Source of the DNA: Sulfurimonas sp.
GTDB lineage: Bacteria; Campylobacterota; Campylobacteria; Campylobacterales; Sulfurimonadaceae
DNA: 11,509 nucleotides
Assembly (NCBI GenBank): GCA_027063295.1
Contig: JAMORZ010000085.1
Location: 1-11,509, forward strand
Direction: 5' to 3'
Of the stretch, positions 1 through 6,726 are shown piece by piece. Position 1 is the first letter of the stretch. Every line of letters begins with the position of its first letter. The translations under genes were made by a program, and so were the position numbers. The notes below the pieces were generated by a model, which saw nothing but the letters and a program-made list of their open reading frames with translations, did no database searches and was not told the origin of the DNA.

Positions 1-75
1 AGAAGCAAGTGTTGCAATAATTATACCTGCGATAAATGCTCTTTGCATAAAATCATACTCAAACATTTCAATCAT
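1..75 (-). CDS. znuB: Zinc ABC transporter permease, N-terminal fragment
   Basis: Only the first 25 codons lie in the window; the gene continues beyond base 1. The translation begins MIEMFEYDFMQRAFIAG and continues into a hydrophobic stretch (GIIIATLAS). This fits the start of ZnuB/AdcB-type (ABC-3 family) permeases, where an 'F..PFMQRA..AG' pattern precedes the first membrane helix. The family forms the membrane channel of a periplasmic-binding-protein-dependent zinc or manganese importer. The start at base 75 is chosen because AAGG lies six bases upstream; a second in-frame ATG at base 66 is possible. It follows the ATPase gene after a 9-base gap on the same strand, as expected for the third gene of a znuA-znuC-znuB operon. 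Identification relies on this short match plus context. Confidence 0.85.
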   Translation of the reverse strand, partial: MIEMFEYDFMQRAFIAGIIIATLAS

Positions 76-84
76 CTTCTACCT

Positions 85-849
85 TTAATGCTCATGTTTA
101 TGGTTATGAATAAGATGTGCTTCTATGCCATACAATTGTGACATATCTTCACAAGAGAGTGTCTCTTTTGGATTATTGCAAATCGTAGCTTTTTGATTAA
201 TTGTGAACAATCTTGCAATATCATCTGCAATCACTCCAATATCATGGGTAATGAAGAGTATTGTTATATTTTCCTCTTTGTTCAACTTAGAGAGTAATGC
301 ATAAAACTTTTGTTGTGAATGCATATCTACCCCAGTATTTGGCTCATCTAAGATTAAAATATCTGGCTTTGAAGCTAAAGCGCGAGCAATCATCACACGT
401 TGACGCTGACCACCAGAGAGTTTGCCGACCATCTTATCTTTTAGATCAAAAACCCCCATTGTCTGCATTGCATCAAAAATTGCCTCTTTATCTGTTTTTG
501 TCAAAGGGGTAAACATTCTACGTTTAGAAACTCTTCCCATACTGACTATATCATATACAGTTGCAGGAAAACTCTCATCAATTAATGCTGCTCGCTGTGG
601 TACATAACCTATTTTGCTCCAATCTTTAAAAGAGGATATACTTTTTCCATATATTTTAATCTCTCCCTTACTTGGTTTCTCTAGCCCCAATAATGTCCGT
701 ATGAGTGTAGTTTTTCCTCCACCATTTGGACCAATAATCGCTATATACTCTCCGTTGAAAATCTCAAAAGATATGTTTTCTAAAATCTTTTGACCACGAA
801 CAGAGAAATGTAAATTTTTTACATCAAAAATAGGTACTTTAAACTTCAT
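85..849 (-). CDS. znuC: Zinc ABC transporter ATP-binding protein
   Basis: This is the cytoplasmic ATPase that powers metal import through the ZnuB permease. All ABC signatures are present (numbering from the ATG at base 849, 254 residues): Walker A GPNGGGKTT at 40-48, Q-loop glutamine in VPQ near 85, signature LSGGQ at 144-148, Walker B LILDEP at 165-170 and the H-loop histidine in THD at about 202. The C terminus is histidine-rich (HNHKHEH), a common trait of zinc-handling proteins. The ATG at 849 is preferred because it forms a 4-base ATGA overlap with the znuA stop, typical of translational coupling; an in-frame GTG at 855 would add two residues. Substrate specificity (Zn rather than Mn or Fe) is inferred mainly from the adjacent His-rich binding protein. 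Confidence 0.93.
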   Translation of the reverse strand: MKFKVPIFDVKNLHFSVRGQKILENISFEIFNGEYIAIIGPNGGGKTTLIRTLLGLEKPSKGEIKIYGKSISSFKDWSKIGYVPQRAALIDESFPATVYDIVSMGRVSKRRMFTPLTKTDKEAIFDAMQTMGVFDLKDKMVGKLSGGQRQRVMIARALASKPDILILDEPNTGVDMHSQQKFYALLSKLNKEENITILFITHDIGVIADDIARLFTINQKATICNNPKETLSCEDMSQLYGIEAHLIHNHKHEH

Positions 850-1766
850 TGACACTCTAGTGCTTGGGAGATTTTTCGGAGATTCTCTTGCATTATCTTC
901 TCGTATGTAAGTTTTTGCTTTGCTTCGTCTGCTGTAATATTACCCAATGGCTGTAATGTCTGCACTCTTACATGTAACTCGTCTGCAAGTGTTTGAATCA
1001 CTTTTGCACTTACAAAGCTCTCAAAAAAGATCACTTTAATGTGATGTTCCTTTACAACATCCAAAATATGAGACATCTCTTTTGCACTTGGCTCTACCTC
1101 TGGAACCAAACCACTTAATGATTCTACATCAAAGCCGTATCTTCGTGAAAGATAACCAAATGCATTATGATTTACAACGATTATATCTTTCTTACAAGAT
1201 GACAACCCTACCGTAAACTTATTGTCTAACTGTTTTAAACTTGCAATATAGTTCTTTTCATTTTCTGCATAAAGTATTTTATTGTTGGGTGCTATCTCAA
1301 CTAGCTTATTTGCAATAACATGAGTAGCTTTTATCATATTATCAATGTCTAACCAATAATGCGGATCAACTCCATTGTGAAGATGATGTTCTTCGTGGTG
1401 ATGATGATCACCAAGTTTACGAAGAGATACAAATTTACTCATATCAATTACATGATGTTTAAATGTATAATTTTTTGTCCATGGTTCAAGTCCTGCTCCA
1501 CTATATACAACTAAAGAAGCATCTTCAATTTTTGCCATCAATGTTGGTGTAGGTTCAAATGAGTGAGGATCAACACCAAACGGAAGGATAGACACCACTT
1601 CAAATGTATCTCCAACAAGATGTTTTACTATATCATACATAGCATATGTGCTTACAGCGATAATCCTCTTTTCAGAATGAGCTTTATGTGAACATGATAT
1701 AAAAAAGAGACTAAACACACTGAAAAAAAACAGAAAAAAAAGTGTTGTTTTTTTATTCTTTTGCAT
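846..1766 (-). CDS. znuA: Zinc-binding lipoprotein/periplasmic protein of ABC transporter
   Basis: This is the cluster A-I metal-binding protein that captures zinc outside the inner membrane and delivers it to ZnuBC. At 306 residues it is about the usual family length. Residues 1-24 form a Lys-rich then Phe/Leu-rich signal peptide ending FFIS before Cys25, a plausible but imperfect lipobox (Phe at -3). Expected metal ligands are visible: His68 in DPHSFEPT, His136 in DPHYWLD and His200 in NHNAFGYL. A His-rich loop lies at 121-130 (HHHHEEHHLH), characteristic of ZnuA rather than manganese-specific members. The segment GLVPEVEPSAKEM (219-231) is a family hallmark. The conserved 'LDPLG' near the C terminus reads LQPLG at 271-275. 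AAGGGAAG lies just upstream of the ATG and a good -10 (1796-1801) precedes it. No Zur operator could be recognised, so zinc-dependent control is only inferred from the family. Confidence 0.94.
   Translation of the reverse strand: MQKNKKTTLFFLFFFSVFSLFFISCSHKAHSEKRIIAVSTYAMYDIVKHLVGDTFEVVSILPFGVDPHSFEPTPTLMAKIEDASLVVYSGAGLEPWTKNYTFKHHVIDMSKFVSLRKLGDHHHHEEHHLHNGVDPHYWLDIDNMIKATHVIANKLVEIAPNNKILYAENEKNYIASLKQLDNKFTVGLSSCKKDIIVVNHNAFGYLSRRYGFDVESLSGLVPEVEPSAKEMSHILDVVKEHHIKVIFFESFVSAKVIQTLADELHVRVQTLQPLGNITADEAKQKLTYEKIMQENLRKISQALECQ
1723..1754 (-). repeat. Homopolymer cluster in znuA signal-peptide codons
   Basis: Within 32 bases the top strand has A8 (1723-1730), A8 (1734-1741) and T7 (1748-1754). 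On the coding strand these read A7, T8 and T8 and encode the Lys and Phe residues at the start of the ZnuA signal peptide. Such runs can be prone to polymerase slippage; the frame is intact here. Confidence 0.6.
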
Positions 1767-1795
1767 ATTTCTTCCCTTATAAAAACTGTTTTAGC

Positions 1796-1801
1796 ATTAT
1801 A
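1796..1801 (-). promoter_or_regulatory. -10 element of znuACB promoter
   Basis: On the minus strand this reads TATAAT, a perfect sigma-70 -10 hexamer, preceded by TTGG and followed by GCTAAAA. It lies about 30 bases upstream of the znuA ATG, leaving a short leader containing the AAGGGAAG ribosome binding site. No clear -35 is visible, which is usual for Campylobacterota promoters. Confidence 0.65.
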
Positions 1802-1816
1802 CCAAGTTTTTTTAGA

Positions 1817-1822
1817 TATAAT
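1817..1822 (+). promoter_or_regulatory. -10 element of secG-frr-pyrE promoter
   Basis: TATAAT with a T-rich stretch immediately upstream (TTTTTTT at about 1807-1813), matching the Campylobacterota pattern of a strong -10 plus upstream T tract in place of a -35. A start near 1829 would leave a leader of roughly 27 bases before secG. It diverges from the znuA -10, with 15 bases between the hexamers. Confidence 0.65.
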
Positions 1823-1855
1823 TCGCCACTTTATATATAGAATAGGAATATATCC

Positions 1856-2179
1856 ATGACAACTAGTTTTTTACTTATTGTTCAGATAGTTTTAGTGATT
1901 ATGATCGTAATTGCTGTACTACTTCAAAAAAGCTCAAGCATTGGACTTGGTGCTTATAGTGGCTCAAATGAGTCTGTTTTTGGGGCAAAAGGTCCAAATA
2001 GCTTTTTAGCAAAAGCAACTTTTACAATCGGATTGTTATTTGTTATCAATACAATTACGTTAGGGTATATGTATTCTCTCAACAAAAACGATTCTGTTAC
2101 AAATGCTCTTGTTGAAGAAACAGATGTAGTTGCACCTGCACTACCAACAGATGCGCCAACATCACAAGAAAAAAAATAG
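1856..2179 (+). CDS. secG: Preprotein translocase subunit SecG
   Basis: Small integral membrane subunit of the SecYEG protein-export channel, which assists SecA-driven translocation. The 107-residue product has two hydrophobic segments (about residues 5-23 and 56-73) joined by a loop with the SecG hallmarks LLQKSSSIGLGA (22-33) and FGAKGPNSFLAKAT (42-55). The C-terminal tail (about 78-107) is hydrophilic, Ala/Pro/Thr-rich and ends in Lys, as often seen in proteobacterial SecG. AGGA at 1844-1847 sits eight bases before the ATG. It is the first gene of a secG-frr-pyrE unit, an arrangement I recall from Campylobacter jejuni, and is driven by the promoter at 1817-1822. Confidence 0.93.
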   Translation: MTTSFLLIVQIVLVIMIVIAVLLQKSSSIGLGAYSGSNESVFGAKGPNSFLAKATFTIGLLFVINTITLGYMYSLNKNDSVTNALVEETDVVAPALPTDAPTSQEKK

Positions 2180-2197
2180 ATTAAGAAAGGATCACAA

Positions 2198-2755
2198 ATG
2201 TTAAACGAAATTTTTGAAAACTGCGAAACAAAAATGCAAGGAAGCATTGAGCATATGCAAAGAGAGTTCAAAACTCTAAGAACTGGTAAAGTTACAACAA
2301 GTGTTTTAGATAATGTAAAAATCGATTATTATGGAACACCAACTCCACTTGATCAAGTAGGGAGTGTTCTTGCTTCAGATGCAACTACTATTGTGATCAA
2401 CCCTTGGGAAAAAAATCTTCTTAATGATATTGAAAATGCGATTCAAGCTGCAAATATTGGAGTAAATCCAAACAATGATGGTGATCAGATTAAACTCTTT
2501 TTCCCACCAATGACAGTTGAACAACGTCAAGAGTCTGTAAAACAGATGAAAGGTATGGGTGAAAACGCAAAAGTTTCTGTAAGAAATGACAGACGTGATG
2601 CAAACGACAAGATCAAAAAACTTGAAAAAGAAAAAGAGATTACTCAAGATGAATCTAAATCTGCTCAAGATAGCATCCAAAAAATCACAGATAAATATAT
2701 CGCTAAAATCGACAGCATCTTAAAAGAAAAAGAAGCTGAAATCTTAAAAGTTTAA
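2198..2755 (+). CDS. frr: Ribosome recycling factor
   Basis: Acts after termination, with EF-G, to split the 70S ribosome so that the subunits can be reused. The 185-residue length is standard. Recognisable family segments are LRTGKV (27-32), DYYGTPTPLDQV (43-54), INPWEKNLLNDIENAI (67-82), NDGDQIKLFFPPMT (93-106) and the VRNDRRDAN motif (128-136) containing the arginines important for ribosome contact. The N- and C-terminal parts form the long three-helix bundle and the middle residues the small beta/alpha domain. AAAGGA at 2186-2191 is well placed for the ATG. The gene lies 18 bases after secG and 4 bases before pyrE, so the three are almost certainly cotranscribed. Confidence 0.97.
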   Translation: MLNEIFENCETKMQGSIEHMQREFKTLRTGKVTTSVLDNVKIDYYGTPTPLDQVGSVLASDATTIVINPWEKNLLNDIENAIQAANIGVNPNNDGDQIKLFFPPMTVEQRQESVKQMKGMGENAKVSVRNDRRDANDKIKKLEKEKEITQDESKSAQDSIQKITDKYIAKIDSILKEKEAEILKV

Positions 2756-2759
2756 TCTT

Positions 2760-3368
2760 ATGAATGTTAAACAGATTTATATGGATGCAGATGCTCTTTT
2801 AGAGGGGCATTTTAAACTCAGTTCAGGAAATCACTCACAGTTTTATCTTCAATCTGCAAAAGTTCTAGAAGATCCTAAAACTGCAAAAATTTTAGCTGAT
2901 GCACTTGCAAAACAGATCAAAGAGAGTGGCTTAAAGGTAGATACGGTATGTGCTCCAGCACTTGGTGGTCTAATAGCTGGTTTTGCACTTGCAACTGCGC
3001 TTGATGTACGTTCTATTTTTGCTGAGCGTGTCAATGGAGAGATGAGTATCCGTCGTGGTTTTGAAGTAAAGCCAGGTGAAAAAGTACTTATGTGTGAAGA
3101 TATCATCACGACAGGTGGTTCTGCTATGGAAGCAGCGGCAGTTGTTAAAGAGCTTGGTGGAGAGATCGTTGGTGTTGCAGCACTTGCAAACCGTGGTTTT
3201 TGCCATCGTGAAAACTCTGATATTGAAACAAAGCCAAACTGTAAACTACCACAAGATATTCCATTTTTTGCACTTGCTGATTTTACATTTGAAATGTACT
3301 CACCAGACGAGTGTCCACTTTGTAAAGATGGAAGTGAAGCTATCAAACCAGGAAGTAGAGGAAACTAG
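2760..3368 (+). CDS. pyrE: Orotate phosphoribosyltransferase
   Basis: Transfers the phosphoribosyl group from PRPP to orotate to give OMP, the fifth step of de novo pyrimidine synthesis, in the cytoplasm. In the 202-residue product the PRPP-binding motif is VLMCEDIITTGGS (109-121). Orotate-site segments include FKLSSGNHSQFYLQ (18-31) and the flexible-loop region ERVNGEMSIRRGF (89-101). The C terminus has CPLCKDG (185-191) followed by PGSR, a pattern I associate with the PyrE group found in Campylobacterota, Thermus and similar lineages rather than the E. coli form. There is no strong ribosome binding site in the 4-base gap after frr, so translation is probably coupled. It shares the pyrimidine pathway with pyrG further along the window. 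Confidence 0.95.
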   Translation: MNVKQIYMDADALLEGHFKLSSGNHSQFYLQSAKVLEDPKTAKILADALAKQIKESGLKVDTVCAPALGGLIAGFALATALDVRSIFAERVNGEMSIRRGFEVKPGEKVLMCEDIITTGGSAMEAAAVVKELGGEIVGVAALANRGFCHRENSDIETKPNCKLPQDIPFFALADFTFEMYSPDECPLCKDGSEAIKPGSRGN

Positions 3369-3389
3369 ATTTTCTCCTTCCTCCTTTTT
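3351..3389 (+). terminator. Possible intrinsic terminator after pyrE
   Basis: An imperfect stem can form between GGAAG..GAG.AAA (3351-3364, overlapping the pyrE stop) and TTTCTCCTTCC (3371-3381), with a 6-base loop and two small bulges. It is followed within a few bases by TTTTT (3385-3389). The stem is interrupted, so this is tentative. Confidence 0.35.
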
Positions 3390-5010
3390 AACTGTACTTT
3401 AGTTGACAGGTGATCATCCTCTCAACCAATACACGAGCAACTTCTACTTTTCCATCTACCAATGTTGTAATATTTAAATCACTAAGTTTTTCTTTTTCTT
3501 CTAATGAAGATATTTTTACAATAAGATTTACATTTGTAGTGTAGTTTAATATCGCTTCACATATCAATCGTTTTTTGTCTATATTTTCCAGAGTTACAAT
3601 AACAGCTGCTGCATCTTTTATGTTGAGTGCATTCAAGATAGAACTTTTTGACGCATCACCAAGGTATGCTTCAAGATCAGCATCAAGTGCTTCTTGAACA
3701 TGTTTATTTGAATTATCTACCACAACAAAAGGTGCATCAAGCTCTTCAAGATGCTCTGTAACAAATTTTCCAACAACACTGTATCCACATACAATTACAT
3801 GGTTTTTTCTTCCTGCAAGTGCAGACATATCAATAGGGATATCTTCCTCTTTGATAAACATCTCAACCAAGTCACTAATATGTGAAATAAAAAATGGAGT
3901 AACCATCATTGAAAAAATCACAATAAGGACAAGCAAGGAAACAAGATCATTGTCTAAAACACCTCCTGCTGAAGCAACAGAAAATATAACAAAAGAGAAC
4001 TCACCAACTTGAGAAAGAGCAAGTGCACTTTTTAAAGATGTTGAATTTGTATAAGAGAAACGCAACATTGTAAAAATAATCAAAGTTTTCACAAACAAAA
4101 CCAAAAGAAAAAATCCAACTATCAATCCAATATTTTCTACAAACATCACAACATCAATCTTCATACCAACTACCACGAAAAATGTTCCCAGCAAGATATC
4201 TTTAAAAGGAGCAATATCGGACTCTACTTTATGATGGTATTTCGTCTCAGCAATAATCATCCCTGCAACAAATGCACCAAGTGAATATGTAAATCCCATA
4301 GATGAAGCAAATAAAGAAGCTCCTACAACTATAAAAAGGACAGATCCCATAAAAAGTTCATCTAATTCTGATGATGCAGAAAAATGCAAAAGCCAAGTTA
4401 CTACCCTTTTTCCTACAATAAACAACAGACCAATAACCACAATAGCAGATCCAAATGTATGAAGTAAAATTGTTGAGATACTTTCTCCTGCTTCGTTTGT
4501 TAAAAATCCAATAAAAATCAAAATAGGGATCACTGCAATATCTTGAAAGATCAAAATACCTGTTGCATTTTGCCCATAAGGGGTATAAATCTCTTTAGAA
4601 CTTTTAAGATAACTTAATACAACTGCCGTAGATGATAAAGAAAATGCCAATGCCACAATAATCGCAGAAGTATTATCTAGTCTAAAAACAAGATGCCCTG
4701 CAAAATATGCAACTAATGTTGTTAAACCAACCTGCAAAAAACCATTTCCAAAAATCTCTTTTTTCATATTGCCCATTTTTGCCAATGAGATCTCCAGCCC
4801 AATGGTAAACATCAAAAAAACAATTCCAAATTCACCTACAAGTTCTAGTGCATGAGAATGTCCAACATCACCAAGATCAAATGCATACACCATAAATGTA
4901 CCTGTTAAGATATAACCAATGATTTGAGATATGCCTAGTTTTTTTAAAAAGATATTTGTAACGATTGAGATACCTAGCGTTAAAATAATATAAATAAGTG
5001 TGTTTTCCAT
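3388..5010 (-). CDS. CPA2-family cation/proton antiporter with RCK (TrkA-N) domain
   Basis: A 540-residue inner-membrane protein of the KefB/KefC type, exchanging a monovalent cation (probably K+ or Na+) for protons. About twelve hydrophobic segments span residues 4-380. Conserved exchanger motifs are FTIGLEIS (68-75), SLSSTAVVL (124-132), FQDIAVIPIL (155-164), FKDILLGTFFVVVGMKID (269-286) and ALSQVGEFSFV (331-341). A cytoplasmic RCK_N/TrkA-N Rossmann domain follows, starting HVIVCGYSVVGK (404-415) with an acidic VVVD strand end near 429-432, and would bind a nucleotide that gates transport. It lacks a separate KefF/KefG-like partner here, so glutathione-gated potassium efflux should not be assumed. 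Only a weak ribosome binding site is visible before the ATG. It is a single-gene unit, convergent with pyrE (19-base gap) and divergent from pyrG. Confidence 0.88.
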   Translation of the reverse strand: MENTLIYIILTLGISIVTNIFLKKLGISQIIGYILTGTFMVYAFDLGDVGHSHALELVGEFGIVFLMFTIGLEISLAKMGNMKKEIFGNGFLQVGLTTLVAYFAGHLVFRLDNTSAIIVALAFSLSSTAVVLSYLKSSKEIYTPYGQNATGILIFQDIAVIPILIFIGFLTNEAGESISTILLHTFGSAIVVIGLLFIVGKRVVTWLLHFSASSELDELFMGSVLFIVVGASLFASSMGFTYSLGAFVAGMIIAETKYHHKVESDIAPFKDILLGTFFVVVGMKIDVVMFVENIGLIVGFFLLVLFVKTLIIFTMLRFSYTNSTSLKSALALSQVGEFSFVIFSVASAGGVLDNDLVSLLVLIVIFSMMVTPFFISHISDLVEMFIKEEDIPIDMSALAGRKNHVIVCGYSVVGKFVTEHLEELDAPFVVVDNSNKHVQEALDADLEAYLGDASKSSILNALNIKDAAAVIVTLENIDKKRLICEAILNYTTNVNLIVKISSLEEKEKLSDLNITTLVDGKVEVARVLVERMITCQLKYS

Positions 5011-5039
5011 TTAACTAAACTTTCATAAATTGATAAGCC

Positions 5040-5045
5040 ATTATA
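5040..5045 (-). promoter_or_regulatory. -10 element of antiporter gene promoter
   Basis: The minus strand reads TATAAT here, about 30 bases upstream of the antiporter ATG, preceded by GTA and followed by GGC. It is the only good hexamer in this short intergenic region for that direction. Three bases separate it from the -10 of pyrG on the opposite strand. Confidence 0.6.
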
Positions 5046-5048
5046 TAC

Positions 5049-5054
5049 TATAAT
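5049..5054 (+). promoter_or_regulatory. -10 element of pyrG-recJ-orf393 promoter
   Basis: TATAAT about 35 bases upstream of the pyrG ATG, giving an expected start near 5061 and a leader of under 30 bases. No -35 is evident. With the opposite-strand element it forms the symmetric block ATTATA-TAC-TATAAT (5040-5054). Confidence 0.6.
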
Positions 5055-5088
5055 CGCAATAATTATTTAACTATTTGTGGAGATTTGC

Positions 5089-6708
5089 ATGACAAAATAC
5101 ATTTTCGTTACCGGAGGGGTTTTAAGTTCCCTTGGAAAAGGTATCACGGCTGCTAGTGTTGGTACACTTTTAAAACATTCTGGTAAGAAAGTGGGTATGT
5201 TAAAAATCGACCCTTACATCAATGTTGACCCTGGAACAATGTCTCCACTTGAGCATGGTGAGGTGTTTGTAACCAAGGATGGTGCAGAAACTGACCTTGA
5301 CATTGGAAACTATGAACGTTTTTTAGATACATCTTATCTTAAAAGCTCAAACTTTACCACTGGTCAAGTTTACTCAAGTGTAATTGAGCGTGAACGTGCA
5401 GGGGGATATTTAGGTCAAACTATTCAAGTTATTCCTCATATTGTTGGTGAGATTGTAAATCGTATCAAGCAAGCTGGAAAAGGGCATGATATCCTAGTAG
5501 TTGAGCTTGGTGGTACAGTTGGTGATATCGAAGGGCTTCCATTTATGGAAGCGATCCGTCAGATGAAACATGATGATGAAGTTGCAGGAACTTTCTTTAT
5601 CCATGTAACACTCATCCCTTACATCAAAGCAGCTGGTGAGCTCAAATCTAAACCAACACAACACTCAGTACAAGAGCTTCGTCGTATCGGTATCACACCA
5701 CAAATGATCATCGCAAGAAGTGAAAATGGGCTTCCTAAAACATTTAAGAAAAAGCTCGCCATGAGTTGTGATGTGAGTCAAGAGTCTGTTGTTGAAGCAC
5801 TAGATGCTGCAAGTATCTATGATGTGCCTATGAGTTTTTTACGTCAAAATATCCTCAAGCCAATTGCTAAAGAGCTTGAACTTGGTGAACTTGAGCCTGA
5901 TATGGAGGAGTGGGACAACCTTGTTAAAAAAATTGTTCAGCCAAAAGGACGTGTCGTTGTTGGTTTTGTTGGTAAATACCTTGCTCTCAAAGAGTCATAT
6001 AAGTCACTCACTGAGGCACTTATCCATGCTGGAGCACATCTTGATACTCGTGTAGAGATCTGTTGGATAGACTCTGAAGATATTGAAGAAAAAGGTGCTG
6101 AAGCACTTCTAAGTGATTGTGATGCAGTACTTGTTGCAGGTGGTTTTGGAAGCCGTGGTGTTGAAGGAAAAATCAAAGCTATAGAGTATGCACGTGTTAA
6201 CAAAGTACCATACCTTGGTATCTGTCTTGGAATGCAACTTACACTTGTAGAATTTGCAAGAAATGTACTTAATCTTGAGGGTGCAAACTCTGTTGAGTTT
6301 GACGAAAACACTCCACACCCTATGATCTATTTAATTGACAACTTCTTAGATCAAAGTGGTGGTATGCAACTTCGCACACATGAATCTCCAATGGGTGGAA
6401 CACTACGTTTGGGTGAGTACCCTTGTGATACGAAAGAGGGTTCTATTATCCGTGAAGCATATAATGGTGAGAAAACTATTTATGAACGTCACCGTCATCG
6501 CTATGAAGCAAATCCTGCATACAGAAAACAACTTGAAGAAGCTGGTATGATTGTAACAGGTGAGAGCAATGGTCTTATTGAAACAGTTGAGATTGAAGGA
6601 CATCCTTGGTTCTTAGGTGTGCAGTTTCACCCTGAGTTCACATCTCGTCTTCAAACACCAAATCCATCTATTTTGGCATTTGTCAAAGCAGCTATAAACC
6701 TACCGTAA
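5089..6708 (+). CDS. pyrG: CTP synthase (glutamine hydrolysing)
   Basis: Converts UTP to CTP using ATP and ammonia released from glutamine; the last step of pyrimidine nucleotide synthesis. The 539-residue length is normal. The N-terminal synthetase domain (about 1-265) opens KYIFVTGGVLSSLGKG with the P-loop at about 13-18 and includes DPYINVDPGTMSP (41-53) and VELGGTVGDIEG (138-149). The C-terminal class I glutamine amidotransferase domain carries the catalytic triad: Cys379 in GICLGMQ, and His514 and Glu516 in VQFHPEF, with HRHRYE at 468-473. The ATG at 5089 is chosen because the protein then starts MTKYIFVTGG as in homologues and GTGGAG (5077-5082) makes a good ribosome binding site; the in-frame GTG at 5077 is part of that site. 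It leads a pyrG-recJ-orf393 unit. Confidence 0.97.
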   Translation: MTKYIFVTGGVLSSLGKGITAASVGTLLKHSGKKVGMLKIDPYINVDPGTMSPLEHGEVFVTKDGAETDLDIGNYERFLDTSYLKSSNFTTGQVYSSVIERERAGGYLGQTIQVIPHIVGEIVNRIKQAGKGHDILVVELGGTVGDIEGLPFMEAIRQMKHDDEVAGTFFIHVTLIPYIKAAGELKSKPTQHSVQELRRIGITPQMIIARSENGLPKTFKKKLAMSCDVSQESVVEALDAASIYDVPMSFLRQNILKPIAKELELGELEPDMEEWDNLVKKIVQPKGRVVVGFVGKYLALKESYKSLTEALIHAGAHLDTRVEICWIDSEDIEEKGAEALLSDCDAVLVAGGFGSRGVEGKIKAIEYARVNKVPYLGICLGMQLTLVEFARNVLNLEGANSVEFDENTPHPMIYLIDNFLDQSGGMQLRTHESPMGGTLRLGEYPCDTKEGSIIREAYNGEKTIYERHRHRYEANPAYRKQLEEAGMIVTGESNGLIETVEIEGHPWFLGVQFHPEFTSRLQTPNPSILAFVKAAINLP

Positions 6709-6726
6709 AAGGGACACCCTTTTACG
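6704..6726 (+). promoter_or_regulatory. Perfect hairpin at the pyrG-recJ junction
   Basis: CGTAAAAGGG (6704-6713), loop ACA, then CCCTTTTACG (6717-6726) form an uninterrupted 10-bp stem. The 5' arm contains the pyrG stop codon (6706-6708) and the only Shine-Dalgarno-like run before recJ (AAGGG, 6709-6713); the 3' arm ends at the base before the recJ ATG. No T tract follows, so it does not look like an intrinsic terminator. It may instead control or couple recJ translation. Confidence 0.6.

Noticed and set aside
1767..1855. Search for a Zur-type zinc operator upstream of znuA
   Set aside because: AT-rich partial repeats such as TATATAT are present, but no palindrome stands out enough to call an operator by eye.
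2849..3346. 165-codon open frame on the minus strand opposite pyrE
   Set aside because: It lies wholly antisense to a confidently identified gene, its product is Ser/Ala/Pro-rich low-complexity sequence with no recognisable motif, and it has no ribosome binding site or promoter I could see.
5077..5088. GTG start adding four residues to PyrG
   Set aside because: The GTGGAG here is better explained as the ribosome binding site for the ATG at 5089, which gives the standard MTKYIFVTGG start.
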